64,000 nucleotides of DNA from Pedobacter planticolens (GCF_014172375.1 NZ_WNXD01000002.1:620001-684000), one strand, 5' to 3'. Positions 45,302 through 53,909 are shown, numbered from the stretch's first letter. The notes: a model not told the origin generated them from the sequence alone. Numbers and translations are program-made.

Positions 45302-46105
45302 TTAATCATTATATAGTCCAGCTGCTTTTTTAGCTGAGAGCTTAATTCCTTTAATAAATGCTGAGCTAAAACCATTGTGTTCCATCTCATTTAAACCTGC
45401 AATTGTACATCCCTTTGGAGAGGTTACTTTATCGATTTCTCCCTCTGGGTGACTTTGGGTTAATAGCAACAAATCTGCTGCGCCTTTTGCAGTTTGAACA
45501 GCCATTTTTAAAGCGTCGTGGGCATGAAATCCAATTTCAACTCCACCTTGTGAAGCAGCTCTAATGCTACGCAAAAAGAAAGCAATGCCGCAAGCGCAAA
45601 GAGCAGTTGCTGCGGTCATTAAATCTTCATTAATGGTAATTACCGCGCCTACGGTTTCAAAAAGTATAGTTACTTCTTTGATGTTTTTATCTACCGCATT
45701 ATCGCTAGCAATACAAGTCATGCTTTGTCCAATTGCTATTGCAGTGTTTGGCATTGCTCTAATTACTTGTACATTATTGCCCAGTTCTTTGCGCACATCT
45801 TCACATGTTACGCCAGAAACTACCGAAATAACCAACTGTTTTTCTGGATTTATTGAGGATGCAATTTCTTCTAAAACCTTTTTTAGTTGTTGCGGCAATA
45901 CTGCTAAAACAACAATATCAGCGTTATAAATTGCGACAATATTATTGTCGCTCACGTTAAAACCAGCGGCCACTTCATCAGTCATAAGTTTTAAGTTACG
46001 TCTGGTTAGGGTAATGTCGTCTGGCTTACAATAGTTTTTGTTTACTAAGCCTTTTGCAAGCGAAAGACCAATGTTTCCACTACCGATAATGGTTATTTTT
46101 TTCAT
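45302..46105 (-). CDS. proC: Pyrroline-5-carboxylate reductase
   Basis: A 267-aa protein. The NAD(P)-binding loop is ITIIGSGNIGLSLAKGL (4-20), and the family signature region is CACGIAFFLRSIRAASQGGV with ALKMAVQTAKGAADLLL. It makes proline from pyrroline-5-carboxylate. A proline gene within an arginine operon fits their shared glutamate precursor. The usual P5CR end signature is slightly changed (VTSPKGCTIAGLNEME). Confidence 0.92.
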   Translation of the reverse strand: MKKITIIGSGNIGLSLAKGLVNKNYCKPDDITLTRRNLKLMTDEVAAGFNVSDNNIVAIYNADIVVLAVLPQQLKKVLEEIASSINPEKQLVISVVSGVTCEDVRKELGNNVQVIRAMPNTAIAIGQSMTCIASDNAVDKNIKEVTILFETVGAVITINEDLMTAATALCACGIAFFLRSIRAASQGGVEIGFHAHDALKMAVQTAKGAADLLLLTQSHPEGEIDKVTSPKGCTIAGLNEMEHNGFSSAFIKGIKLSAKKAAGLYND

Positions 46106-46140
46106 GATTCTAGTTTATGGTTGATTGCTTTTATATCTTC

Positions 46141-46929
46141 TTATTTTAACATTTTAGTTCCAAAAATTCCATCGCTTAATTCAGAAAGTTCATCGGCTTT
46201 GCCAATATAAACTGCCGAAACTCCTTTTTTAATTGCTTCGAAAGCATTGTGCAATTTTGGGATCATTCCTCCTTGTACCGTTCCATCCGCTTTTAATCCT
46301 TCAAATTCATCCGCCTTGATTTCTCTTACAACCGAAGTATCGTCATTCACATCTTTTAAAACTCCTTTTTTCTCAAAACAATACACCAATCGGCTTTCAT
46401 ATAATGATGACATGGCAACTGCCAAAGCCGAAGCAATAGTATCTGCATTGGTGTTTAATAATTGCGAATCTCCATCATGTGTAATTGCACATAAAACAGG
46501 TGTTAAGCCCGCTTTTAATAAATTATCCAACATAGTTGATGACACGGAATTTTCATCTAAATCGCCAACATAACCGTAATCTATTTCCTTTACAGGACGT
46601 TTTTTTGCTTTAATAATATTTCCGTCTGCACCAGTTAATCCAATGGCATTACTCCCTTTTGCTTGCAAAGCCGCAACCATATTTTTATTGATCAATCCAG
46701 CGTACACCATCGTTACAATGCGTAAGGTTTCGATATCGGTAATGCGTCTGCCCTCTACCATTTTGGCTTCAATTCCTAATGATTCGCTGAGTTCTGTTGC
46801 AATTTTACCACCACCATGAACTAGAATTTTATCTCCTGGTAAGGCGGTAAAATCTAATAAAAACTGATGTAGATTTTCAGAATTATCAATTACATTTCCG
46901 CCTATTTTGATGATGGTGAGTTGTTTCAT
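46141..46929 (-). CDS. argB: N-acylglutamate kinase (acetylglutamate kinase family)
   Basis: A 262-aa amino-acid kinase. Substrate/ATP motifs: TIIKIGGNVIDN (Lys8), VHGGGKIATELSESLG (about 37-52), VEGRRITD (about 58-65), GLTGADGNIIKAKK and LLNTNADTIASALAVAM. It phosphorylates the side chain of N-acetylglutamate, or N-succinylglutamate if the pathway uses succinyl groups. The length and lack of an N-terminal helix suggest the dimeric, arginine-insensitive form. Confidence 0.93.
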   Translation of the reverse strand: MKQLTIIKIGGNVIDNSENLHQFLLDFTALPGDKILVHGGGKIATELSESLGIEAKMVEGRRITDIETLRIVTMVYAGLINKNMVAALQAKGSNAIGLTGADGNIIKAKKRPVKEIDYGYVGDLDENSVSSTMLDNLLKAGLTPVLCAITHDGDSQLLNTNADTIASALAVAMSSLYESRLVYCFEKKGVLKDVNDDTSVVREIKADEFEGLKADGTVQGGMIPKLHNAFEAIKKGVSAVYIGKADELSELSDGIFGTKMLK

Positions 46930-46933
46930 AGTT

Positions 46934-47008
46934 GAGTTGTGGGTTGTAGGTTATGAGTTCCGGGTTTAGGCATCAAGACCTGCAACACGCAACCTATAAC
47001 CCGTAACA
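46934..47008. repeat. Inverted dispersed repeat between argB and the carbamoyltransferase
   Basis: GAGTTGTGGGTTGTAGGTTA and CGGGTTTAGG (46934-46970) face CCTGCAACACGCAACCTATA and ACCCGTAACA (46979-47008). Same family as 11857-11964. Confidence 0.55.
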
Positions 47009-47010
47009 TA

Positions 47011-47991
47011 TTATTTTAATTCTTCCAACATTGTTTTTAAAACTGCTTGCGCTGCCCAAAGGCGATTTCCAGCCTCTTGAATAACTAAAGAGTTTGGTCC
47101 ATCTAATATTTCTGATGATAGTTCTAAATCTCTTCTAACGGGTAAACAGTGCATTACTTTCGCATCATTTGTAAGCCCTAACTTCTCGTTATTCATCATC
47201 CAGCCATCTGGATATGTTAAAACTTTACCATATTCTTTATAGCTACTCCAGTTTTTTACGTAGATATAATCTGCTCCGTTTAATGCGGTTTCTAAATCGT
47301 ATTCTATTTTTGCTCCTGTTGTAAAATCTTCTGAAAGTTCATATCCCTCTGGTTGAGCAATTGTAAAATCTAACATGTTTTCTTGTTGAGCTTTGCACAT
47401 CCATTCGGCAAAAGAATTCGGAACAGCTTGTGGCAATGCTTTTACATGTGGTGCCCAAGCTAAAACAACTTTAGGTTTAGCATTAGCGCCTACCCTTAAT
47501 GGATTCCAAGTTTCGTGAATGGTAATTAAATCTGCAAAACTTTGCAAAGGATGGCGAGTTGCACTCTCTAAACTTACCACAGGAACGCCGCAATATTGTA
47601 CAAACTTAGTGAAGAAATCTTCATTATAATCTTCATCACGGTTGTTCAATTTTGGAAAAGAACGTAAGCCCAAAATATCGCAATATTCTCCCATAACTGC
47701 CGCAGCTTCACGAATATGTTCAACTGTCGAACCATTCATAACCACGCCATCTTGCGTTTCTAAAGCCCAACCTTCTTTGTCCATGTTCATTACCATTACA
47801 TTCATGCCCAAATTAAGCGCAGCTTTTTGTGTGCTCAACCGTGTGCGTAAACTTGGATTCATAAAAACTAAACCTAAGGTTTTGTTTTTACCTAAATCTT
47901 GGTTTGCATAGGGGCTTGCTTTCAATGCCAATGCATCGTTTACAAATTGTTTGATGTTTGGAACATCATGTACGGAAGTGAAAAGTTTCAT
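47011..47991 (-). CDS. argF': N-acyl-ornithine carbamoyltransferase (probably N-succinylornithine)
   Basis: A 326-aa transcarbamylase. Carbamoyl-phosphate motif SLRTRLSTQKAALNLG (about 47-62), HPLQSFADLITI, and HCLPVRRDLE near residue 278. It resembles the N-acetyl/N-succinylornithine carbamoyltransferases of Xanthomonas and Bacteroides rather than classical ArgF. Val90 (NGSTVEHIREA) aligns, by memory, with the specificity residue: Glu92 in the acetyl enzyme and Pro90 in the succinyl enzyme. Published work reports that Glu92Val converts the acetyl enzyme to a succinyl one, so a succinyl substrate is predicted. It makes N-acylcitrulline from carbamoyl phosphate. Confidence 0.93.
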   Translation of the reverse strand: MKLFTSVHDVPNIKQFVNDALALKASPYANQDLGKNKTLGLVFMNPSLRTRLSTQKAALNLGMNVMVMNMDKEGWALETQDGVVMNGSTVEHIREAAAVMGEYCDILGLRSFPKLNNRDEDYNEDFFTKFVQYCGVPVVSLESATRHPLQSFADLITIHETWNPLRVGANAKPKVVLAWAPHVKALPQAVPNSFAEWMCKAQQENMLDFTIAQPEGYELSEDFTTGAKIEYDLETALNGADYIYVKNWSSYKEYGKVLTYPDGWMMNNEKLGLTNDAKVMHCLPVRRDLELSSEILDGPNSLVIQEAGNRLWAAQAVLKTMLEELK

Positions 47992-48023
47992 CTTAAAACG
48001 GTTTGAGGTTTAAGGCGTAGGGT

Positions 48024-48398
48024 TTAAGGTTTCCCTGCACCGCCTCTTAAAAATTTCAAAAAAGAAATTAGCATCGCTCTAACTTCATTAATTGATTGGT
48101 TAACTTTCAAATATTCTTCTTCGCTTATGTATTTCAATTCTGACGCACATAAACAACAATAATCTATTTCATTTGTCGAGCCTAAAGCAGTATCTAAAAA
48201 ATGGGCGAAATCCTTATCTGTAAATCTACCACATCCTTCAACAATATTTAAAGGAATAGACAATGAAGCTCTAGTTAGTTGAGACGTTAATTCAAACCTT
48301 TCTTCTTTTGGAAATTTTGTTGCAATCTCTTTCTTAATGAACATATTTAGTTCATGAGATTTTTTCCAAACGTCAAGTTTTTTGTAGTCTCTCATCAC
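48024..48398 (-). CDS. Four-helix bundle protein (23S rRNA IVS-type family)
   Basis: A 124-aa protein of the family first seen in 23S rRNA intervening sequences: YKKLDVWKKSHELNMFIKKE at the start, then FPKEERFELTSQLTRASLSI, LNIVEGCGRF and AHFLDTALGSTNEIDYCCLC. It folds as a four-helix bundle and forms pentamers in known structures; function unknown, possibly nucleic-acid binding. It is inserted between argD (one base gap) and argF', so it is transcribed with the arginine genes. No rRNA is nearby. Confidence 0.9.
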   Translation of the reverse strand: MMRDYKKLDVWKKSHELNMFIKKEIATKFPKEERFELTSQLTRASLSIPLNIVEGCGRFTDKDFAHFLDTALGSTNEIDYCCLCASELKYISEEEYLKVNQSINEVRAMLISFLKFLRGGAGKP

Positions 48399-48399
48399 C

Positions 48400-49548
48400 T
48401 TATACCTTATGCCCTACACCCTTAACCGCTTTCTCAAATGCAGTCAAAAATTCATCTGCATGTGCTCTTGTTAAGTTCAGTGCTGGCAATAAACGAATTA
48501 CATTTGGTTTTGCTTCTCCTGTAAAAATGAGATGTTTAAATAGCAGTTCTTTTTTTACATGTGCTAATTCTTCTGGTAATTCTATACCAATCATTAAACC
48601 ACGACCACGAACTTCGATAACTTGTTCAAATTTTTTCAGTTCAGTGATTAGGTAATTACCAACTTCTTCAGCGTTTTTCATCAAATTATCTTGTTCCATA
48701 ACTTCTAAAACAGCTAACGCCGCCGCACAAGCTAAATGATTTCCGCCAAATGTTGTTCCTAATTCTCCATGCCAAGGTTTAAATTTTGGTGCGATTGAAA
48801 TTCCTGCAACAGGAAATCCGTTACCCATTCCTTTTGCCATGGTATACACATCAGCTTCTACACCTGCGTAATCATGTGAGTAAAACTGACCCGTACGACC
48901 GTAACCGCACTGAACTGAATCGGCAATGTAAACTGCATTGTATTCATCACAAAGTGAGCGAATTTTTTGCAAGAAATTTTTTGAAGTTTCTTTAATTCCG
49001 CCAACACCTTGAATTCCTTCTATAATTACAGCACAAATTTCATCGCCTTGTGCTTTAAATGTTTCTTCTAATGCAACTTCGTTATTATGAGGTAAGAAAA
49101 TTACGTTATCAGTTTGATTAACTGGTGCTACAATTTTAGGATTATCTGTAACTGCTACAGCTAAAGATGTACGACCGTGAAATGCACCAGAAAAAGCAAT
49201 TATTTTCTTTTTCCCATTGTAAAACGATGCCAACTTTAAAGCGTTTTCATTTGCCTCCGCACCAGAATTACATAAAAATAATTGGAAATCTTTTTTGCCA
49301 GAAACCTGACCTAATTTCTCTGCTAACTGAACCTGTAAAGGGATTTTAACAGAGTTTGAATAAAATCCAACTTTATTTAGTTGATCAGTTAAGCGTTTTA
49401 CATAATGAGGATTGGTATGTCCGATGGAAATTACGGCATGACCGCCATATAAATCTAAATATTTTTGTTCGTTGGCATCCCAAACATTACTGCCTGCTGC
49501 TTTAGTTATTTCTATATCGTTAAGAGGGTATACGTCGAATAAATTCAT
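48400..49548 (-). CDS. argD: N-acylornithine aminotransferase
   Basis: A 382-aa class-III aminotransferase. PLP residues: NSGAEANENALKLA (phosphate-binding loop, about 95-108), GIQGVGGIKE, ADSVQCGYGRTG (Asp for the PLP nitrogen), and the Lys in TMAKGMGNGFPVAG (about 234-247). It converts the N-acylglutamate semialdehyde to N-acylornithine. The 1-bp gap to the four-helix gene indicates tight coupling. Confidence 0.94.
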   Translation of the reverse strand: MNLFDVYPLNDIEITKAAGSNVWDANEQKYLDLYGGHAVISIGHTNPHYVKRLTDQLNKVGFYSNSVKIPLQVQLAEKLGQVSGKKDFQLFLCNSGAEANENALKLASFYNGKKKIIAFSGAFHGRTSLAVAVTDNPKIVAPVNQTDNVIFLPHNNEVALEETFKAQGDEICAVIIEGIQGVGGIKETSKNFLQKIRSLCDEYNAVYIADSVQCGYGRTGQFYSHDYAGVEADVYTMAKGMGNGFPVAGISIAPKFKPWHGELGTTFGGNHLACAAALAVLEVMEQDNLMKNAEEVGNYLITELKKFEQVIEVRGRGLMIGIELPEELAHVKKELLFKHLIFTGEAKPNVIRLLPALNLTRAHADEFLTAFEKAVKGVGHKV

Positions 49549-49614
49549 TTTTTAAAGAGTTTTTATCATTCTGATTTTTATAGATGATTCTACAAGCTCA
49601 ACATGACAATGTGA

Positions 49615-50598
49615 TTAAAAATTAGCTGCTTTCAATTTCAAGCCAGCCGTTTCTTCCAAGCCAAACAATAAGTTCATATTTTGAACTGCTTGTCCACTTG
49701 CGCCTTTTAATAAGTTGTCAATAATGCTGATGATAAATAATTTATTACCGTGTTTTTCAACATGGACCAGCACTTTATTGGTATTGACAACTTGCTTTAA
49801 ATCGATGTTTTTCCGACTTACGTGTGTAAATGGATGAGCGCTATAATAATCTTCGTACAATTTTTGCGCTTCTTCCAAAGTCAAATCACTTTCTAAATAC
49901 ATTGAAGCTAAAATCCCTCTGGTAAAAGCACCACGTTGTGGGATGAAATTTAAAGCCTCTGAAATGGAAGATTGAAGTTGTACTAAACTTTCTCCAATTT
50001 CATTTAAATGTTGATGCTCAAATGCTTTATAAATTGAGAGATTATTATTTCTCCAACTGAAATGCGAAGTACTTGATAAACTTTGTCCAGCACCAGTTGA
50101 GCCTGTTGTCGCATTAATATGAACTTCGCTTTTAATTAACCCTTTTTCCGCTAAAGGCAATAATCCCAATTGGATACAAGTTGCAAAACAACCTGGATTT
50201 GCAATATTTTTTGCAGTTTTTATCGCAGAACGATTTAATTCTGGCAAACCATAAACAAACTCACGATTCTCGAATTTAGCATTTGCAGTTAATCTGAAAT
50301 CTTGAGATAAATCAATGATTTTGATGTTTTCATTAATTGGATTTGCAGCTAAAAACTTCTTTGCATCGCCATGCCCAACACATAAAAATAACACATCAAT
50401 ATCTTGAGGAATTTCATTTGTAAACCTTAAATCGGTATCGCCAAATAAATCCGTGTGTACATCAGAAATTAAATTCCCTGCATTACTACTACTATTTACA
50501 AAAGCAATTTCAATGTTCGGGTGGTTAATTAAAATGCGCAACATTTCGCCTCCGGTGTATCCGGCCCCGCCAATTATTCCTGCTTTTATATTTTTCAT
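49615..50598 (-). CDS. argC: N-acyl-gamma-glutamyl-phosphate reductase
   Basis: A 327-aa protein. The NADPH-binding loop is IIGGAGYTGGEMLRIL (8-23), and the catalytic Cys is in ANPGCFATCIQLGLLPL (about 133-149), with SGAG-type residues TTGSTGAGQSLSS. It reduces N-acylglutamyl-phosphate to the semialdehyde. Third gene of the operon; a fragment of the TTGCGAG-type repeat lies in the 60-bp gap to argG. Confidence 0.95.
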   Translation of the reverse strand: MKNIKAGIIGGAGYTGGEMLRILINHPNIEIAFVNSSSNAGNLISDVHTDLFGDTDLRFTNEIPQDIDVLFLCVGHGDAKKFLAANPINENIKIIDLSQDFRLTANAKFENREFVYGLPELNRSAIKTAKNIANPGCFATCIQLGLLPLAEKGLIKSEVHINATTGSTGAGQSLSSTSHFSWRNNNLSIYKAFEHQHLNEIGESLVQLQSSISEALNFIPQRGAFTRGILASMYLESDLTLEEAQKLYEDYYSAHPFTHVSRKNIDLKQVVNTNKVLVHVEKHGNKLFIISIIDNLLKGASGQAVQNMNLLFGLEETAGLKLKAANF

Positions 50599-50608
50599 TT
50601 TATCATCT

Positions 50609-50642
50609 TTAAGATTGCTTCGTCGTTCCTTCTCGCAATGAC
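50609..50642. repeat. Short copy of the TTGCGAG dispersed repeat between argG and argC
   Basis: AAGATTGCTTCGTCGTTCCT followed by TCTCGCAATGACG is the right-hand arm of the element seen whole at 44099-44192. It is a solitary arm, with its partner missing. Confidence 0.5.
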
Positions 50643-50658
50643 GAATAGATTAGAAGAT

Positions 50659-51852
50659 TTAAGCTTCTTCTTCGTTAACTTTATGCCAAATCATTACTTG
50701 ATTACCAAATATTTTAGAGAAACCTTTAACATCTTCTCCGCTCCAAGCGTTATTCATTTCGCCGTAGCTACCAAATTTATTGCTCATTAAATCGTGGTTA
50801 GATTCAATTCCAATAATTTGGAAACGATATGGTAATAATTCTACAAACACTTTACCGCTCACCATTTTCTGTGTATCGGTTAAAAATGCTTCAATATTCC
50901 GCATAATTGGGTCGTGGAATTGACCTTCATGTAACCAGTTTCCATAAAACGATGACAACTGCTCTTTCCAACTTAATTGCCATTTTGTTAGCGTATGTTT
51001 TTCTAAAGTATGGTGTGCTTTAATAATGATAATTGGAGCCGCAGCTTCAAAACCAACACGTCCTTTAATTCCAATAATAGTATCACCAACATGAATATCT
51101 CTACCAATTCCGAAAGGTTGAGCAATTGCTTGTAGTCTTTGAATAGCTACAACTGGATTTAGTTTTTCTCCATCAATGCCAACCAATTCTCCTTTTTCGA
51201 AAGTCAATTCAATTCTTCTAGCTTCAGTTTCCGAAACTTGAGTTGGCCAAGCACTTTCTGGCAAAGTTTCGTTAGATGTTAATGTTTCTTTTCCTCCAAC
51301 AGATGTTCCCCATAAACCTTTATTAATCGAATATCTTGCTTTTTCTGCACTATATTCAACACCATGTTTTGCTAAATATTCTATTTCCGCTTCGCGGGAT
51401 AATTTTAAATCTCTAATTGGTGTAATAATTTCAACTCCAGGAATAAGGATATTGAAAATCATATCAAAACGAACTTGATCATTTCCAGCTCCAGTACTGC
51501 CATGCGCAACGTAATCAGCACCGATTTTTTTTACATAATTTGCAATTGCAGTCGCCTGACTTACACGCTCGGCACTAACTGAAAGTGGATAAGTTGCATT
51601 TTTTAATACATTTCCAAACACTAAATATTTAATGCAACCATCGTAATAACTTTCTGTTTCATCTACAACTGCGTGGGATTTTACACCCAAAGCATAGGCA
51701 CGTTTTTCAATTTCTTGCAATTCTTCATCAGAAAAACCACCTGTATTTACAATTACAGAGTGGACTTCCAATCCACGGTCTTGAGCTAAGTGAATGCAGC
51801 AAAATGAGGTGTCTAATCCTCCGCTAAATGCTAAAACAACTTTCTTCTTCAT
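50659..51852 (-). CDS. argG: Argininosuccinate synthase
   Basis: A 397-aa protein of normal length. The ATP pyrophosphatase P-loop is LAFSGGLDTSFCCIHLA (7-23), followed by AHGSTGAGNDQVRFD (about 115-129) and SINKGLWGTSVGGKE. It joins citrulline and aspartate to argininosuccinate using ATP. It directly abuts the upstream GNAT gene with no intervening base. Confidence 0.96.
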   Translation of the reverse strand: MKKKVVLAFSGGLDTSFCCIHLAQDRGLEVHSVIVNTGGFSDEELQEIEKRAYALGVKSHAVVDETESYYDGCIKYLVFGNVLKNATYPLSVSAERVSQATAIANYVKKIGADYVAHGSTGAGNDQVRFDMIFNILIPGVEIITPIRDLKLSREAEIEYLAKHGVEYSAEKARYSINKGLWGTSVGGKETLTSNETLPESAWPTQVSETEARRIELTFEKGELVGIDGEKLNPVVAIQRLQAIAQPFGIGRDIHVGDTIIGIKGRVGFEAAAPIIIIKAHHTLEKHTLTKWQLSWKEQLSSFYGNWLHEGQFHDPIMRNIEAFLTDTQKMVSGKVFVELLPYRFQIIGIESNHDLMSNKFGSYGEMNNAWSGEDVKGFSKIFGNQVMIWHKVNEEEA

Positions 51853-52548
51853 CTATTTGTTAAAAATAAGGGTAAACAATACTAAAATGGATTTTAATCC
51901 AGATTTTGGTTTTACTACTAAGCGCTGCTTAATACGCATAAAACGCTCGTATAATGTTGGGTTTTTTTGCAATTCTTCAGCAAAATTTTTGGCAGCTTCA
52001 TGTTTCTTTTCTGCCGGATCATACAACATTGCTGTACACATGCAAATTTTACGGTCTTTGCTTTTTAAAATTTCAAAGTTCACGCAGCTTTGGCATCCTT
52101 TCCAAAAATCTTCATCTTGTGTTAATTCAGAATACGTAACGGGTTCATAACCTAAATCAGAGTTGATTTTCATTACAGCTAAACCAGTAGTTAAGCCAAA
52201 TATTTTTGCTTTTGGATACAATGCTCTCGACAATCCGAAAATTTCCTTTTTAATCGCATTTGCTAAGCCAGCTTTTCTAAACTGCGGGCTTACAATTAGG
52301 CCAGAGTTGGCTACAAATTGTCCGTGACTCCAGGTCTCGATATAGCAAAAGCCAGCCCAAGATCCATCTTTGTGAAAAGCAATTACCGCTTTGCCTTCTT
52401 CCATTTTGCCCGAAACATATTCTGGCGAACGCTTAGCGATACCTGTACCACGTGCTTTAGCAGATTCTGCCATTTCTTCACAGATTTCTTCTGCAAAGGC
52501 ACGATGTTCAGGAAGTGCAACTTGCACTATAAAATCGTTTATATTCAT
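51853..52548 (-). CDS. GNAT acyltransferase, probable first arginine enzyme (N-acylglutamate synthase role)
   Basis: A 231-aa GNAT-fold protein: AVIAFHKDGSWAGFCYIETW, then the acyl-CoA-binding region SGLIVSPQFRKAGLANAIKK (about 93-112; FRKAGLA approximates the R/QxxGxG/A loop) and LTTGLAVMKINSDLGYEPVT. No classical argA or argJ is seen in the cluster, and this gene heads the arginine operon, ending at the base before the argG start. The simplest inference is that it acylates glutamate, with acetyl-CoA or, given the carbamoyltransferase, succinyl-CoA. A C-terminal extension (about 160-231) contains four Cys, of which CMC and SCV lie close, perhaps a metal site. The family is known; the function is inferred from context. 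Confidence 0.75.
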   Translation of the reverse strand: MNINDFIVQVALPEHRAFAEEICEEMAESAKARGTGIAKRSPEYVSGKMEEGKAVIAFHKDGSWAGFCYIETWSHGQFVANSGLIVSPQFRKAGLANAIKKEIFGLSRALYPKAKIFGLTTGLAVMKINSDLGYEPVTYSELTQDEDFWKGCQSCVNFEILKSKDRKICMCTAMLYDPAEKKHEAAKNFAEELQKNPTLYERFMRIKQRLVVKPKSGLKSILVLFTLIFNK

Positions 52549-52598
52549 TAATTTATTTAACGAAAAATTAAGGTATTCTTGTTAATTGGGTTTTTAGA

Positions 52599-52613
52599 GA
52601 GGATCAATTCCTC
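52599..52613 (-). other. Small hairpin in the arginine operon leader
   Basis: On the minus strand GAGGA-ATTGA-TCCTC, 51 bp before the GNAT ATG and 21 bp after the stop of the leader ORF. There is no T run, so it is not a plain terminator. It could occlude initiation or form part of an attenuator. Confidence 0.3.
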
Positions 52614-52633
52614 ATTGGTATTAGTAAGATGTA

Positions 52634-52768
52634 CTAAATACGCGGCGTATAATTTTGCCGATTTGTGGTGATGAAAAATACGGGTCGTAAGCGCTCAATA
52701 AACAAGCCTTTAGATGCAATATTTTTTGCTTCTAAAATAGAAAGTTTATGGATGATGTGCTTGCTCAT
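52634..52768 (-). CDS. 44-codon leader ORF upstream of the arginine operon
   Basis: ATG at 52768 to TAG at 52634. The product starts MSKHIIHKLSILEAKNIASK, carries Arg at positions 26, 28, 37 and 43 (codons CGC, CGA, CGG, CGT), and ends QNYTPRI. It lies about 30 nt downstream of a predicted transcription start and 85 bp before the first operon gene. It may be a leader peptide controlling the operon by translation of its Arg codons, a small independent protein, or chance. There is no other gene in 52549-53067. Confidence 0.4.
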   Translation of the reverse strand: MSKHIIHKLSILEAKNIASKGLFIERLRPVFFITTNRQNYTPRI

Positions 52769-52806
52769 TATTTTGTATGCTAACCTGTATTAAATTACTT
52801 GAGCCG

Positions 52807-52837
52807 CAAAGGTTTAAATAAAAATTGAGTTGTGCAA
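52807..52837 (-). promoter_or_regulatory. Promoter-like site of the arginine operon
   Basis: On the minus strand TTG (52837-52835), 20-bp spacer, AACCTTTG (52814-52807), one mismatch from TAnnTTTG. The predicted start near 52800 places the 44-codon ORF and the hairpin inside the operon's leader. The rest of 52549-53067 holds the promoter region of the DUF4397 gene, where I see no clear box. Confidence 0.4.
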
Positions 52838-53067
52838 TAAGAATCTGATTTTTTTACGTTTTTTACCAGTTTTATTAAACTATTTTGACTAAAACTGCCG
52901 TCATTTAAACAAACTGTTAAAATTTAGTTAAGAGCTTGTTTCTTAACCTCTATCATTTAACAAAGTTTAACATCGACCTATTTAGATAAAACTAATATTT
53001 GTATTGGCGAGATTTTTATAAAACTTAACTCCTAATTTTTTACACCTTCCTCATTAATTATTTCAAC

Positions 53068-53784
53068 ATGAAACAGATTTATTTAACTCATCGATTTAAA
53101 AAATTAACTCAACTGAAAATTTATTTTTCGTTTATTTTAATTTGCCTTGCAACGCTAGTTTCCTGCAAAAAAGACACGGCGGACACTACTAACGTTACCG
53201 CTTTAAGTATTGTAAATGCATCACCTACTTTATCTACTTATGATGTTTATTTAAGTGATGTTAAAATAAATAGTGCAGCATTACCATTTGGAGGCACTAT
53301 TAAATATGGGCAATATGCTTCTGGTAGCCAAACTATAAAATTCACAACTGCTGGCAGATCAGAGAGTTTATTAACCAAAAGCATTTCTTTAACTCCAAAT
53401 GTTTACCAATCTTATTATTTAATTGATAGGCCTGGTAGTTTGGATGGATTATTAGTTACAGACGATTTAAGTGCAACATCAACAGACAAAGCTTTTATCC
53501 GATTTATTAATTTATCGCCAGATGCGCCCGCGTTAGATTTATCTATCACCAACGGAAATTCTTTAATTACAAATAAAGCGTACAAAACCGCTAGTGCATT
53601 TACTACAATTACAGCAGGAACCTATTCTTTTGATTTAAAAGATGGTGGTGGAACTGTAAAAACAACATTAACAGGTAATGTTTTAACTGCTGGCAAATAT
53701 TACACTATCATTTCAAGTGGCTTAGTAACTCCAGCAAGCAGTTCAGAACATGCATTAGGTATTCAAGTTATTTTACATCAATAA
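53068..53784 (+). CDS. DUF4397 lipoprotein
   Basis: A 238-aa protein. A hydrophobic segment (about 18-30) ends in the lipobox LVSC, with Cys33 as the lipidation site, after an unusually long basic N-region (MKQIYLTHRFKKLTQLK). Two DUF4397-like segments follow: SIVNASPTLSTYDVYLSDVK (about 47-66) and RFINLSPDAPALDLSI (about 148-163), typical Ig-like beta-sandwiches. DUF4397 proteins are surface or periplasmic and of unknown function. The first Met could also be an internal one nearer the hydrophobic segment, but none is available in frame. Single gene with a terminator. Confidence 0.85.
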   Translation: MKQIYLTHRFKKLTQLKIYFSFILICLATLVSCKKDTADTTNVTALSIVNASPTLSTYDVYLSDVKINSAALPFGGTIKYGQYASGSQTIKFTTAGRSESLLTKSISLTPNVYQSYYLIDRPGSLDGLLVTDDLSATSTDKAFIRFINLSPDAPALDLSITNGNSLITNKAYKTASAFTTITAGTYSFDLKDGGGTVKTTLTGNVLTAGKYYTIISSGLVTPASSSEHALGIQVILHQ

Positions 53785-53834
53785 GCGAGTTTAATTTTCC
53801 AAAATTTAAGCAAAAAAAACTTTAGTAAATTCAG

Positions 53835-53866
53835 AATGGGCGCCAATTAAGGTTGCCCATTTTTTG
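53835..53866 (+). terminator. Terminator after the DUF4397 gene
   Basis: AATGGGC (53835-53841) pairs with GCCCATT (53855-53861), then TTTTG. It lies 51 bp after the stop. Confidence 0.75.
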
Positions 53867-53909
53867 TTTTACAACTATTCGTCTGCACGAAATTAATTAT
53901 TTTCATTCC

